Below, piece by piece: positions 36,171 through 48,896 of a stretch of DNA of 52,310 bases. A program made the position numbers and the translations under genes. Every line of letters starts with the position of its first letter. The first letter of the stretch is position 1. This stretch comes from Plantago elongata (taxonomy: Eukaryota; Streptophyta; Magnoliopsida; Lamiales; Plantaginaceae): contig JAYMSP010000430.1 in the NCBI GenBank assembly GCA_036897095.1, forward strand, positions 1 through 52,310, read 5' to 3'. Under the pieces are notes generated by a model. That model was not told where the DNA came from. It saw nothing but the letters and a program-made list of their open reading frames with translations, and did not search any database.

Positions 36171-39100
36171 TCACATATGTGCAAGGTGATCGGCTGGGTG
36201 TGCCTCATGAGTTTTGCTTTGCATCCACCTCTGCAGCATTTCTAGAGATGCCTTTGGCTGGTCCATTGGAACCATATGTCCTGCGTTATGCACCTTGAGG
36301 AAGGTTAGAGCTCCGTGGTTCTTCTGTAGACCGGCCTCTACACCATCTACTGAAAATGGGGTAGTGGGAGCTGCCACAAAAGCCTTCTGTCCTGACCATT
36401 CCATCGCATGAACCCATCTCGAGTTTCCTGTTAAAATTCAAAAGGTTAATATTCATAGGTTCGACTTCAAGCATTCTAAAATTTGTACTTGGGTGACAAA
36501 CGTTATTACCAAGCCAGTTGCATATCAGATCATACTCTCCAGCATATACCAGCAACTTGATTCCATCCTCTAGGAGGGTAGGGATTCCAACTTCAAGATT
36601 ACGCATCCAGTCTGTAATCATAGCCTCGTAGACAGTGGAACTGCATGAAACGAAGTCTAGGTCTCCAACACCAAGAGCTTCTCTAACAGATTTTAGATTT
36701 AGAAAATCTTCCATGTTTGAGAAATCATAACATAGATCACCTTCACACTTCTTTCTAATGTCGTAATACTGCACAGGAAAGATGGAAACGAGGCGCAGTT
36801 AAATAATATACATTGCGCAGATATTCAACACGAATATGATAATTAGTTATGTGATATTCTCTTACATTTACACCATCTGATAAGCTCACTATGTGGTTGA
36901 AGATAGTGTTACATGCCATGTATGCCGCAAGACAGGAATTTCCACCATCCGCACCTATGGATGGGGAAACAAAAGACACAAAATGTACATATCAGAACAA
37001 GCGGAATAGTACCAAGTCCAAAAAGTCTAGTTATATTTTCAGATGTATGCTATGCAATTACATGAAACCAGAGTTTACCACAAAGCTTAATAGCCTGTTC
37101 ACATCGTGAGACTGTCCTGCTTAAGTTGTCATGATCAGCTTTAGTAATCAGTTTATTGTCCAATGCATAATCAGTGTATGCTTTGTACTGTATTTCTGGA
37201 TCAGTGAGTCCATTTCCAATTGCAAATCCCTGAGGAACACCGAAAATTAAATATGCAGATTGAGAACTGAAAGTGCAACAATAGCAAGCAATTCAGTATA
37301 ATACCTTAAGGTTGATGTGAAGTCCCTCTTTGTTTTTGTTTCCCTGATTAACACGGGCAGCAAACGCTGGAATATAGTGCCCAGCATACGACTCACCAGT
37401 TATGTAAAAGTCATTTTTTGCAAACTGAGGGTGCTCCTTGAAGAAAGCCTATATTTTACATCACAAAAATTACCTTAAAATGTATGATATTCACAACTAC
37501 ATAATATGTTTTTCTCTACTTCTCTGCATAATTGCAGACTGTTCATAAGCCTAAGGAACTCAGGTAGAAACAGACCTGCAAGAAGTCGTAGAGATCGTTA
37601 CTAACGCCCTCCTCATTGTGCCTAATGTCATCATCATCAGAACTATAGCTGAAACCTGTTCCAGTCGGTTGATCAACATAAAGAAGATTCGATATCTGCA
37701 TCAAGAATCATGATCTGTTGAGTTTGTATCTACTTAAATCTCAAGTTCTCAAGTACAACGAAAGGCAGTTAGGTGAGATAACTGCGAAAAATTAGCTTCA
37801 GAGCAATACTAGTACCTTGTCCCATCCAAAATCATTCCATGCCAAGGACAAGTTTTTAGTAATGTGGAAGGGACCATTCTCATAAAACAAAGCCAGTTCA
37901 CTACTGCACCCTGGTCCTCCTGTTAGCCAAATTACTACAGGATCTGTGCTCCGGTTCCTCGATTCGAAGAAAAAATAAAACATCCTACAGTATCATCATA
38001 ATCAAATTATAAATTCTCTTTACATATTCAAGTTATAGAAATATTGCATTTGTTTTTAAATGAGTATGCATATAATTCCACATATTTCGCGTACACACTC
38101 ACTCAATGTAGCGTGGGCCCCACTATTTCACATGTTATGGCAAACAAGGAAGTGTCTATCAATGGGTCATTTGTGGCCTCACGATATCTACACATCTCTC
38201 GCATCATGACAAATAAAAGTGGCACTGAGGATCCTCGTTATTTTTAAATAAGATAAACACTAAACCATAATACCATACCCTTACATAAACATCCTCAATA
38301 CTATTAAATTCAAAGTCTAAAATATGAATGCACAATCAATTTTCCTCAAACTTGCACTCGCTTTTAAAAGATTAGTGATTACTCCTACGCTTTCTCCTGT
38401 TTATTTCGCGCACACTCAATGCACCGCGTGGCTCACCTTACTTCACATTTATAGCAAGTAATGCCATATAGAAAAGTGTCTCCGTCTCTCTACCAAATGT
38501 GGCCTCATCCAATTCATACCTTTGCAATACATTAAAGACTAAACTACCATATAAGATCCTTTTCAATTCAACATCAAGAAGAAGATATTGATGAATAAAA
38601 CAGTACCCAATTTGTGGTATAGTAGTACAGTAGAATAACAACGCCCACTAACTTGTAGTAAAAGAATATATATTATAACCAACTACCATAAAGACTATTG
38701 GGGGACCTTTTGTACTAAAGACAGTTGGAAACTTTGACTAAGTCACAACAATAACAAGAACTCACACTGTCACGCAAACATGTAGCATACTGAATGCAAT
38801 AGTCTAATACAACAACTTTTATTTTCTACGAACAACTCTCATTGTCTCAATTGGTAAGGGTTTTTTTTTTGGGCGTAAAAGGTGACATGTATCGAATACT
38901 AGTGAGAAATCTAAAAAAATAAAAGAGAAATCGAACCGTGCATCTTTGGTGTGCTGCAACTTGTAATAACCAGCATGATGTCCCAAGTCCTGAACAGAAG
39001 CTCCACCACCAGATTGTTTTTCAAGAAAAGGGAACTTAAACTGCTTTTCGACGATTCTAGATTCGCCGAACTCGCCCTCTTCTCCGTTCCCGTGGTTAAC

Positions 39101-39250
39101 TTCGTGCTTGGGGAAGAGGTTCATTCCTCGAATGAGCCTCTCGGCTTGCGATTTCGGAAACTTCAAGTTGGGGACCAAATGATTGTCATCTGCAAGGGAA
39201 ATGTTGAGGAAACAGATGAGAAACAGAGCAATTGAGATGAAAGAAGGCAT
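36171..39250 (-). CDS. serine carboxypeptidase-like protein (SCPL48/49 type), copy B
   Basis: Eight exons on the minus strand: 39250-38937, 37984-37816, 37695-37576, 37448-37305, 37229-37079, 36954-36866, 36768-36510 and 36427-36171, giving 500 residues. Residues 1-20 ([20 protein letters not shown]) are a signal peptide, then a prosegment with [15 protein letters not shown]. The S10 fold shows [45 protein letters not shown] (Ser221), [13 protein letters not shown] (Asp409) and [13 protein letters not shown] (His466). Compared with Arabidopsis SCPL48/49 this copy is the more conserved of the two intact ones ([17 protein letters not shown] is unchanged), so it is probably closest to the ancestral gene. 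Exon phases and sizes match copy A almost exactly. Intron 1 (952 bp) contains a diverged duplication. Confidence 0.95.
38081..38508. repeat. two diverged copies of a repeat inside SCPL copy B intron 1
   Basis: The stretches 38081-38181 and about 38399-38508 share motifs in the same order: TTTCGCG.ACAC, CTCAATG.A.CG.G, TTCACAT, AAGTGTCT and TGTGGCCTCA. They are probably two copies of one small transposon or an old duplication. No terminal structure could be fixed. Confidence 0.5.
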
Positions 39251-39285
39251 TTTTGGTGAGGTAGAATAGAAATGGAGGTTGGTGG

Positions 39286-39296
39286 TTAAATATATA
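39286..39296 (-). promoter_or_regulatory. TATA box of SCPL copy B
   Basis: CTATATATTTA on the minus strand, about 40 bases upstream of the start codon. Confidence 0.6.
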
Positions 39297-39299
39297 GGA

Positions 39300-42200
39300 G
39301 TGGCATTTGGTGTGAAGAAGAAGAGAAGTAAAATCGTGGCATTGTAAATGCCCGTGTCTTTTTGTGTGTTTGAGAGAGAGGAGATGGAGAAAGTGGGAAA
39401 ATCGGGGAGCTTTTTAACGGTCTTTTGATTCATTTTTTACATTTAAGGATCCAAACGTTTACGATAGACCGTCAATTATAGAGATGGGATGATGGGATGA
39501 ACATCATATTTTTAACTCTAGTATTATTAAAAAAATTTGTATATAATTTAATATTGTATGAGTTAAATAGCGACTTAACATAGTTATTTAGTTGCATGAC
39601 AAACATGATTTATTGTGCAACTAGATTTCAATAGAAGTAAAGTTGTTTGGTAAACAATATTTTTCACTTCAACATTTACGTTTTAATTATATTATTTGTA
39701 GTTTCAAATATGTGATGTTTGTAAAATAATTATAATATGTTTAAAATTGAGATATCACGTAGATCCAGTATTTCACAAGAGCTAGGGGGTTGATTGAGAA
39801 TCGATTTGAATTTAAAAATGTCCATTCAAATAGTCTGTTTTATGCATAAAACAGATTATTTGAATATACATTTTTCAATTCAAACCGATTACCAATCCGC
39901 ACCTAGATGTTTGGAAATGAGTTTGTTGAGTTGGAGAAACAACTCTGGAAAGGGAAAAGGTGAAGGTACAATAATACCTGGGGATGCCTGAACTTTCTTT
40001 TCATTTTTCAAAAGTGGCATGCAATTTTTCTCAAAACAGAAAGTGTTTTAAACTTAGTTATTGATATTGAAATATTAAGATAAGTGGTTGTTTCCAGAAT
40101 TATACACTTAGTTACAATTTAGGAATTATTCAATTAAATTTTATCATAATATTATCTATTTTTACTTTTCGGTTAGATGCTCAATTTTTATATAAAATTA
40201 TAAAATGGTATTTTTATCGATTCGGACATAAATATACGGAATGTAAAATGGTAAATTCTGTTAGCTTTCACATCTAAGGTTCTATGTTTGAATATAGAAT
40301 TGAAAGAGTAAGCTTGCGGGTTTATCCTGCATTAGAGTACTATATTGATAGAACTAGAAATCAATTAAAACTTTCACTTAGCTTGAAAGTTTGATAATCT
40401 AGCTATTTTATATTGTGCTGTAACAATTTATTCGATGGTATAGTATTAAATTTCAAATGCTGGTACAATAGTAGAAAACAAATTTATTTATGTATTCTTA
40501 AAAGGAGAAAGAGAAAAAATGTGTCTATTCTGTATTTAATATCCCGAGCCCATGTAAACATATAATTGTAGGGTGCGAGAAAAAAGGGAGCACGAACAAT
40601 GATCTTCAGGTCTATTACAAACATTTAAGTTTCATAAAATCATTCTATCATTTTTCTAATTCGTCTAACATAACTTTAAAAATTAATACGTCTAACAAAA
40701 TTCGAAAACGATTACACTTATTTTATATTTACCTCTTTTTTCCATAAGAAAAGTAATCATTTTTTCACCTTTTAATATTTATTTATTTATTTTAAATTTG
40801 AATGTAAAATTATTACGATGTTTTGGAACGGAGGGAGTGTAGCAAGTTGTTGCTTGTAAGACATAGGAACCTTAAAAGCGTCAGTGACATCCCTATGTTA
40901 ACCGTGAAGCAACGGATTCTCAGACCCTTTTTCCCATTTTTAATCATAGCACTCATGAATAAACGCCAATACGTTTGTTTGTAACTACTCTATTAAGTGG
41001 CAATTGGAAATTTTGGTTCCCGACGCCCTAAAGGACAAGTTAAGGAAACGATTCATCTCAATCTTATTTTTTCGCACTAATTCATACTAATTTTATCTTT
41101 TTGTATCAGTCATATTAATATTGATTATCGTATAATTCTTTTTGTCCTTCATAAATTTAATTTTGAGTTATACTCCTTAAAAAATGACTAACTTATTATA
41201 ATGATATATCTGCAAGAGCATTTGTGTTAGCTTAGTATTATTTAAGGAGACGCTTGATATTTGCTTGAATTTGTTATCATTTCAGCTTAAGAAAGTTCAA
41301 ATATATGATAAACATTTACTAAAATTTATAGTACTAGCTTATACAACCACAAGAAAATTAGTTAAAAGCTGATGGAACTCCTGTGGGATTTTTATGACAG
41401 TTTATAAGTTGCAAGTTCCACCTTAATTTGTGGAGAAGCTGGATTTGCAATGTTGCTGCAACTTATAAGTTGTCAGATTTTATTAAATTCAAATCGACAA
41501 GTTGAAGTTGGATAATTACATTAAATTGGACCCCTCAGACAACTTCTAATTTTTTAGTTTAAATCTTTCACTCTCATTAAAAGTGCTGCCTTGACTATTG
41601 TTAGTAAATATATCTACATGTAACATGTATTCATTGTTTTCTACCGCACTCAATCATTACTACATATCGTACTCTACTATTGTTTTCAATCGTCCTCAAC
41701 CACTAATTATTATTTAAATTTAACCTTTTTACTACTTGTAAAAAAAATTAAACACATATTATATTATACAACATAATTATAATCTTAAAAATTATAATTA
41801 GTCACAAATATTCACATTACCCAAAATCAAGATTGATAATTAACGAGAAAGAGGACAACATTCACATGAACCCTAAATTAAAATTCTCAGATTATTTTTA
41901 AAAATTTAATTTTTATTATTGATTTTTATTTTTTGTTTAATCTCCTACTTTGAATAATATTTTAACCTAATTTTAATTTATATTTTTAAAGATTTTAATT
42001 ATGTTAATTGCGGTATTGAATATATGTAGAATATTTTTTGATGATATCTAAAAATATATATATTTTAAATATATTTAAGCGATGTAGATGGTTAGAGCAA
42101 CATGTAGTGCATCAACTCATGCGACACGAGCGACACTCCATGATAATACTTAATGTAAAAGGTAAAAAATTATTTGATCCAATGTTTTGACGATAGAAGG

Positions 42201-43091
42201 TTCTAGTTAGTTTTACAAACATTAAACTTCACTTTTAAATTGTCAAATTCTCACATGATCCAATTTTACCACTCATCCTCACAATTAAAATTTAAAATCT
42301 TTAAAATAATGCACCAAACACATTCCGTCGAGTCTCCCGTGTAAAATAACAAATAGAGTATTTAGCATACTACTTAGTGCATTAAAAGTTGAATTTGGCT
42401 AAGAATTTTAGTTACGAAAATCAAATTAAAATTACATAAATTATCATTTAACTAATAAGATTTTAATTCTAAACCAGTCACTCCCGTGACTGTGGCAAGA
42501 GATTTTGAATTGAAAGGTTATTAATCCACCTTATATTCACGACTCAACTAAACAACTAATTTCACACATCATATTAATTTGTATACATACTATATAACAA
42601 TCTTATTAAATTTAACTTTACGATACAATCTTTTACAATTTAATTAAAATTAAAATTATATATTCTACACCTTTTTTGCCTGAGCAATATATGACAGGCT
42701 GTTTTAACAGTGTTAATAGTAGAAACAAGTAAAAAGCAAGAGAGTTGGTTTGGTTTAATCATAAGGGTAGGTACCTGCTTTTGATTTGTACCCATTATGC
42801 TCCACTTTCTCGCGACATGATAATAGTAATTAGCAAATCTACTGTGCCAAATGAATAAAGATCCCTTGTGCAGAGCAAATATATAATGGTTAACCAACTG
42901 CAGGCAAAATAGATTACTTTTGATACTTTACAATAATACAACTACAAATTTTATGATACAGGAATATGGATTCACCACCTTATACCGGAGGTGGATTTGG
43001 AATAGAGTCGAATATTGTGACTTCTGGTTAAAAATATGAACCTCATACGTGATTTATAGCCTTGTACATAGGATAATGACGGAAAAAGAAG
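39300..43091. other. gene-free AT-rich interval
   Basis: No coding exon seen. It holds a hairpin MITE (39786-39903) and what looks like an orphan Stowaway 3' terminus near 40826-40838 (CGGAGGGAGTG). The final part is the 3' flank of VPS24. Confidence 0.55.
39786..39903. mobile_element. Tourist-like MITE, near-complete hairpin
   Basis: The 118 bp element is one long inverted repeat: two 59-base arms match at 49 positions and meet at TTTTATG/CATAAAA. TAG flanks each side (39783-39785 and 39904-39906), a three-base target duplication. The ends GGGGTTGATTG and CAATCCGCACC are the 'GGGNNGNTTGG' kind seen in PIF/Harbinger MITEs. A transcript through it would form a stem of about 59 bp with few bulges. 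Confidence 0.72.
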
Positions 43092-45936
43092 TCAAGATCG
43101 AACTTTGGCAAGACGAGCTCGTATTGCTTCCAACTCTTCCTCATCATCGACATTCTCCTAAATTCATGAAAACGGTAAGTGACATGTAAGACTTGAAAAA
43201 GGATAAGCAAGTAACAATTTGCATGGGGTCAAAAAAAGGTGCATACCTCTTCTTCCTCTGCTGGTTGCTTGAGTTTCTGTCTCCTGGCAGCTTGAGGAAG
43301 CTGCGCAGCAGTCTCTCCAGCAATAGCTGTTAGAACCTTTTCGATTTCCTCCTCTGTCTCCTCTTCAATGTCTTCTGAATCCAATGCGTCATCCAGGGAC
43401 TCATTCATCATCTCTTCGATTATACCAGCCTACAAATACATTATAGGACATCAGTTCCTAATACTAGTATGCACAACTAAGATAGTGGCATCGTCCTCCA
43501 GAAACACAGAGATAACAACTATGAGACACTTACTGCTTCAACAAAGAAATCTGATTCTGCTCTATGTAAAGTAAATAAGAAACATTTATCTCAAAAAAAA
43601 AAAAGTAAATAAGAAACAAGAACTTAAAAGAGTAAAAACTTTAAAGTATCAGTCTGTACTAGAAAGCAAGATCACCTTAGTCATTTCTTTACTAAATTCT
43701 TGCATTGTGACAGCCATTTGTGGAGCCTTCATGAGATTATTGACAATCTTCATGACTTCCGCACTCTTGGACAGATGACCCACAGTTCGGGCAATAGCTG
43801 AAATCAAAATGTTAAACATTTAAACAACCATTGAACATGTTGGCAGTTGATAAATATGCAGATTGCAGAAAGAAGCATAAAAGTCAAAGGAGGCAAGAGC
43901 GACAAACATATGTGACATCCGAGCACCCTGCCATATGCCAGTTCTTTCTTATATAGGTGGTCTACTGACAGATACACCAATGTTGGTGAACATACAATCT
44001 GATTTCTTTGAGATACACAACATCTGTACAGTCATATGCCTATTATAACCATCAAAGTACTCTATTTAGGTGTTAGCAGTTTGACATCTTATATTAAGTG
44101 GCAGGGTATATTGAAAGATAATGGCTAATCCCAAAACTTGGGCCATTACTTGAGGTCCTGTCAGTGATAAAGCAAGTGCACTTCGACCATGGTCGCAGAT
44201 GGGGAGTGAAGTGTGGAGTCTTAAATTTGAAGTAGCAGCATATAAACAGGCGGGGAAATATAACAGCTTATAATTTTCCATGAGGAACATGTGTATCAAA
44301 CCAATAGCACTCAATTTCCACATAACAGAAAGAGAAAATTACTTTAAGCTTTACTGAATGATTAAACGCAAAAACAAAGGGTGGACTGAAACATACCGAC
44401 ACTTTCTCCCAGATGCATTGATATTGAATTCATCTGAGCCTTGTTTTCATAGAGACGGTTCACAGTTTTCCTGGATCTCACAATTTCTTTGGCGAGTGAC
44501 TATGATGAAAAGAAGATTTATCAGTTGCCAAACTCTAACTGTTATAGATATAACTTCAGTGACTTAAACATATCTTGTGAGACACCAACTACATAAATGT
44601 ACAGTACTACAATTGATAAACATTTAAACTTACAAGAAAGTTATAGACAACTGGCAAAGATTTATAAGATGAACGCTGATAAAGAGATATATAAGTAGGG
44701 TATGCTGATGTAGATCAATATCTTAATGCAAAGAAACAATACAAACTGATCAACAGTCTGCCCAACGTTTGGTGACGTTGATGTACATCTCAAGCATCTA
44801 CGCCAGATACACCCTTATCAACAACAAAGTACAGATGACTCTCTTGATCATATATTTCAACATTGTATCATATAACAGATTAAAAGAGACTGAAGGACCA
44901 TAAGATCTATACTTGACCAGCTCCTAGGAGATGCAGGTTTGATGCTACATTAGGATGGCCTGAAAGATCATACCGTGACATATCACAACATAGTTTCTCC
45001 AAAATCCAAATCTAATCGAATCACATCTCTAGCACCTACAGCCTAGAAATTACAGTTAGATGGTGGAATCATATCACAGACCCATTTAATGTCTTCAAAC
45101 TTTCACAATTTTTTGTAGGAATTTAAGCTAAATACTTGCAATTTCACGTATACACTAACGGAACTTTGTATCAAGAGAAAACATGACTCCTCACGGTTTG
45201 CAAGGATATAGCTAACTATCTACGACTGTAAAGTTTGCAAACGGTGCTTCTAAATATCATAATGTACTTGATTTCTTCGAGCAGAAAACCAACCCTTTCT
45301 TATCATCCTATAAAGATCGTGCCTCCAATCACAAAAGTCACGTATAGAAGCAAAAACAACTCGCTAGCAGTCGCAAAGAGCTCCCAAGAACAGCTTTTGC
45401 AGATAGTAGTCATACATTGCAATAAAAACGGAACTCTAAATAATCCCAATACACCATCATTCTTCGTCAATCAGAAATCACCAAATAATCCCAAAACACC
45501 AAAAAGCTAGACAGATAATCAACAAAGTAAAAATCTTCCCCAAAAATCAAACCTTGACCAGATAGATAATCAAAAAAGTCAAAATTATCCCAAAATCCAA
45601 AGCTGACCAGGCAATCAACAAAGTCAAAATTACCCAAATTGTAAAATCTTGAAGTGTAGAGCTCTACCTTAGCAGAACCCATGTCGTTTCTCTTAGCAGC
45701 TTCCCTGATCGCTTTCTGCACACTCTTCTCTTCTTTCTCAATATCTGATCATCAAAACCCATCAACAAACAAAACCCACAATACCTTTATACCCAATTAC
45801 AGAAATTGAATAATGGATAATGACCTCTGATCTGGCGTTCGATATTGCGACACTCTTGACGAAGACGACGCTGCCAATCTCTGAGCAGCTGTTGTGGATT
45901 TGGTTTGGGCTTCAGTATATTCATCATCTTTTCCAT
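43092..45936 (-). CDS. VPS24: ESCRT-III subunit VPS24 (CHMP3 homologue)
   Basis: Six exons on the minus strand: 45936-45825, 45744-45668, 44499-44397, 43797-43676, 43429-43247 and 43157-43092, giving 220 residues in frame. The N-terminus MEKMMNILKPKPNPQQLLRDW and the basic first helix (QRRLRQECRNIERQIRDIEK) bind membrane in the family. The middle helices include RNDMGSAKSLAKEIVRSRKT and MNSISMHLGESVAIARTVG. The C-terminal half is acidic (DSEDIEEETEEEIEKVLTAI), and the chain ends with a MIT-interacting motif, LEAIRARLAKVRS. VPS24 co-polymerises with VPS2 on SNF7 filaments to close multivesicular-body vesicles at endosomes and is recycled by VPS4/SKD1. Length and sequence match plant VPS24 throughout, so the copy appears functional. 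Intron 2 is long (1.17 kb) and contains a degenerate tandem repeat. Confidence 0.96.
45510..45640. repeat. three degenerate tandem units in VPS24 intron 2
   Basis: Units of about 36-49 bases begin at 45510, 45556 and 45605. Each has the order GA(C)CAG, ATAATCAA.AAAGT, AAAAT, CCC. Because the unit keeps a frame, the minus strand shows a spurious open stretch with repeated F/D/Y residues here, but it lies between clear splice sites of VPS24. Confidence 0.6.
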
Positions 45937-46101
45937 CTTCAATGGAGTTTTTCACCTGATTGAGAGCAGAAATCGATGTTCAATTTTGCGTAAGATTTCT
46001 GCAATTGGGTGGAATCAGGACTTCGCTGAAAAGTTGCGGAAAGTTTTGGGGTATAAATTCTAATTTCAAGATTATGTGTTTTGGTACCAATTTTGAGAGA
46101 C

Positions 46102-46132
46102 ATGGGCCGTTTGGGCTATGAATTAAGCCCAT
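46102..46132 (-). promoter_or_regulatory. site II (TGGGCY) motifs upstream of VPS24
   Basis: On the minus strand ATGGGCTT, AGCCCAA and GGCCCAT occur within 31 bases, about 165-195 bases upstream of the ATG. This fits a constitutive growth-related promoter, as expected for an ESCRT subunit. Confidence 0.5.
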
Positions 46133-46454
46133 ATTTATACTGGGATCTGGAGACTCTGGACTAGCCTTTTTCGAAAACAAATTAGGAGCCCTAATATAAT
46201 GAGAACATACACCTTTTGATATGAGCGTTTAATCTCCGAAATAATATCATATCATACGTATATTTTCGCCTCCCGAAGTTTGAACTTTTCAGAGAGAATT
46301 CTAACAATGGTAGAAGTTCAAAAATGGGTACCGCATTACACAGTTTATTATGACTTAATTTTGGGAGCTATAACTCAGCTAGCTAGTAGTTCGTTAAAAA
46401 GCCTCAATTGAAATGATCTTTCAAAAGCGGCTTTTAGATAGTGGGAATTTGGAA

Positions 46455-46871
46455 TGTTTATCGAACCGAATGAACTGAATATGGGATCTTATCGAACGTT
46501 TCTTTATTAAGAATTTTGATGTTCGTGTTCGTCGAACTACTCATTCACTTGTTCATGTTCAGTTTTTTAAAGTTTTCATTTGTCCGTGTTTGTTAAGCCT
46601 TTGTTCGCGAATTGTTCAGTTCGTTTGTTCGTTAAGGTCGTGTTCGAGAACAGTTCATTCGTGTTAGAACCAAAAAAATAAAGTAAAAATATTACAAAAA
46701 CAGAATGATAAGTCCTAAAAAAATCATATTTCAAGGCAAATATCATGATCTCACATAATGTCATACATTCATCGCACAAATAAATATGAATTAAGACGAG
46801 CTAGAAGTATACATCTATCCAAAATGGAGTAAAATGTATAAATATATTATATTACTTACTATATTATATAA

Positions 46872-46909
<38 letters not shown>

Positions 46910-47085
46910 TGTTCACGAATAATTCACGAACTACCAAACAATAAATTTTATGTTCGTGTTCGTTTGTTAACGAACGTATTTGTGAACAGTTTAAACATGT
47001 CAATATCGAACACGAATTAAGCGTTTGACTAAAGTTTTTATGAATTTTTTACGAACGTTTTATTCAGTAGACACCCTACTTGGAA
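46455..47085. repeat. GTTCG-rich interspersed repeat, copy 2
   Basis: Same architecture as 16041-16548: GTTCGTGTTCGTCGAACTA and similar strings on the left, an AT-rich core, then TTCACGAACTACC, GTTCGTGTTCG, TTAACGAAC, CGAACACGAA and TTTTTTACGAACG on the right, ending ACACCCTA. It is longer than copy 1 because the core contains the AT microsatellite. The two copies are well diverged. Confidence 0.5.
46877..46901. repeat. (AT)n microsatellite
   Basis: An uninterrupted TA run in the core of the GTTCG-rich repeat. Likely polymorphic. Confidence 0.85.
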
Positions 47086-47553
47086 TTTATAAACCTTAGA
47101 AAAGCCATCCATTGGTGGTACTCTTAGACGGCATGACTGGATTTTCTAATGTAATATTTAATGAAATTTCAAATATGAATATGTTGAAGTTATATGATAT
47201 TGAACTCTTTCATTGTAGATGCTCACACTCAACATGAATCTGAATTGACCAACGAAATATACAGTTTTGATATTCAAGTTGCATTATAATCAGGGGCGGA
47301 ACCAAAAAATTTATCCGCCTAAAGCATAAATAACACTTCCCGTTCCGTCCCATATTAACATTTTTTTCGTCCGATTATACCTTTTCATTTCATTTTTGAC
47401 AATTCTTATATTAATTATAAATGTAGTCAACTTTTCACAAATAATCAAAAAATAAACTCAATATAACATTCCAATCATTATTTTAATAAAAAAATAATGT
47501 TATCTTTATTTCTATAAGATTTAAAACCCAAAAAATGTATACTATGTGTAATT

Positions 47554-47642
47554 TTTTCTTTTTAAACAGTTAAATGGTGGCTCGAACTCTCCACTTATTG
47601 ATGGGGTGAAAGCGTCTTACGAACTGAGTTGCGCTTCATTGT
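47554..47642 (-). mobile_element. short tRNA-derived SINE, copy 1
   Basis: On the minus strand AATGAAGCGCAACTCAGTT carries an A-box-like string. GAGTTCGAGCC is the B-box, 30-odd bases downstream, and the body ends CTGTTTAAAAAG. The flanks TACTATGTGTAAT (47541-47553) and CATTATGTGCAAT (47643-47655) are an imperfect 13 bp target duplication. Confidence 0.65.
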
Positions 47643-48896
47643 CATTATGTGCAATATAATAATACTTAATATTGTATCATACGTTCACTCTTAATTCAGT
47701 TTTTGATTAAAAGTATGGGGGAGATTTCTACACTTGGCTTGCTTTCACAAGATTCTAGTATATAACATAATATTTACTATTTTTTATACTTAATACTGTA
47801 TATCTATAGGTGTTAGTATCACTACAAGATCACACATTATGATAAAAACCAAACAGATAGAACAACTATTAATAAGTTTACAAACCAGTGGGAGACATAT
47901 AACGATTGACTTGATGTAGCGCTCAACCTTTATATTAGAGATACTCAATCTAATTTATATTTGTTTCGAATTTTTTAAAATATAGGGATCTTCATACTAA
48001 AATTTCGGATAAGACATCTGGCCATACACTAATTCGCCTCTGATTATAATGATTTTTTCAAAGAGGTTGGAACCGTCTACAAATAAAAGTAATAAAATCA
48101 ATACAAATTACTATATTCCGCGTATCTTATAAATTAAAACTTTTAAATGAGATAACATATTACACTAAACTAGACAAGAAGTCTTGTGAATAAAAAAATC
48201 ACCGTACGAGTACATACACATTAATCACCTTATAAATATATAATGCCCTACAAAGTACAAAACATGCATTCAACTTTCTCCGCCAAGAAGTGGTTGAACC
48301 TTGAACATTACCAATCATACACATTCATACTCCATAGTCGGGGTTCAAAGATTGGACTTAATTTCCAGACACACCGACCCTATTCATGACATTGTTAACC
48401 ATAAATGCCGATCTCGCAAATCCCATTCATAAACATCCAATCATATATAAACAATTATGTATATAATACCACGAATTTACTATCTTTGAATCATGATTAT
48501 ACATTTGGTCCCCGTTCCGGATTCAATATATCAACAATTTTGAAAGGAACTTGTGAATGTACAATCTTACAAATTATATATTAACATATATTGTGTGTAA
48601 CAATCCGATGATATTTTAAAAGATGTTATTCATTGCTTGAACATAATATCTAACTTCAAACCATATTATGCACCTATAATTGAAGTACATTTTTTAGGGA
48701 AAGTGAACTACAAATGAATAACGACTAAACTTTAGGTGGGAAATGGTTTATTGTTGTTTCCAATTTGTAATTATTTCCTCGACCCTCGTATAATTTCAAT
48801 AATCCATAATGCTATATTGGATTAATGTGCTTTTTTTCTTTCTTTCTTTTGCATAATGCAACATAAAGTGGGAGTAATAATTTTCTTCTCATCATT

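Noticed and set aside
38820-38925. Possible SINE fragment in SCPL copy B intron 1 (TCTCAATTGGTAAGGG with GTATCGAATACTAG downstream)
   Set aside because: It has weak A- and B-box resemblance and the intron context, but no target duplication or second copy in the window.
40240-40335. Possible tRNA-like SINE (GGTTCTATGTTTGAATATAG)
   Set aside because: There is only a poor B-box match, no A-box at the right spacing and no duplication.
40600-40838. Complete Stowaway MITE ending in CGGAGGGAGTG
   Set aside because: Only the right terminus is visible; I found no matching left end or TA pair within 300 bases.
45467-45721. Minus-strand open frame overlapping VPS24 exon 2
   Set aside because: It is exon 2 read through its donor into intron repeats; the GT donor at 45667 and the family alignment place the splice.
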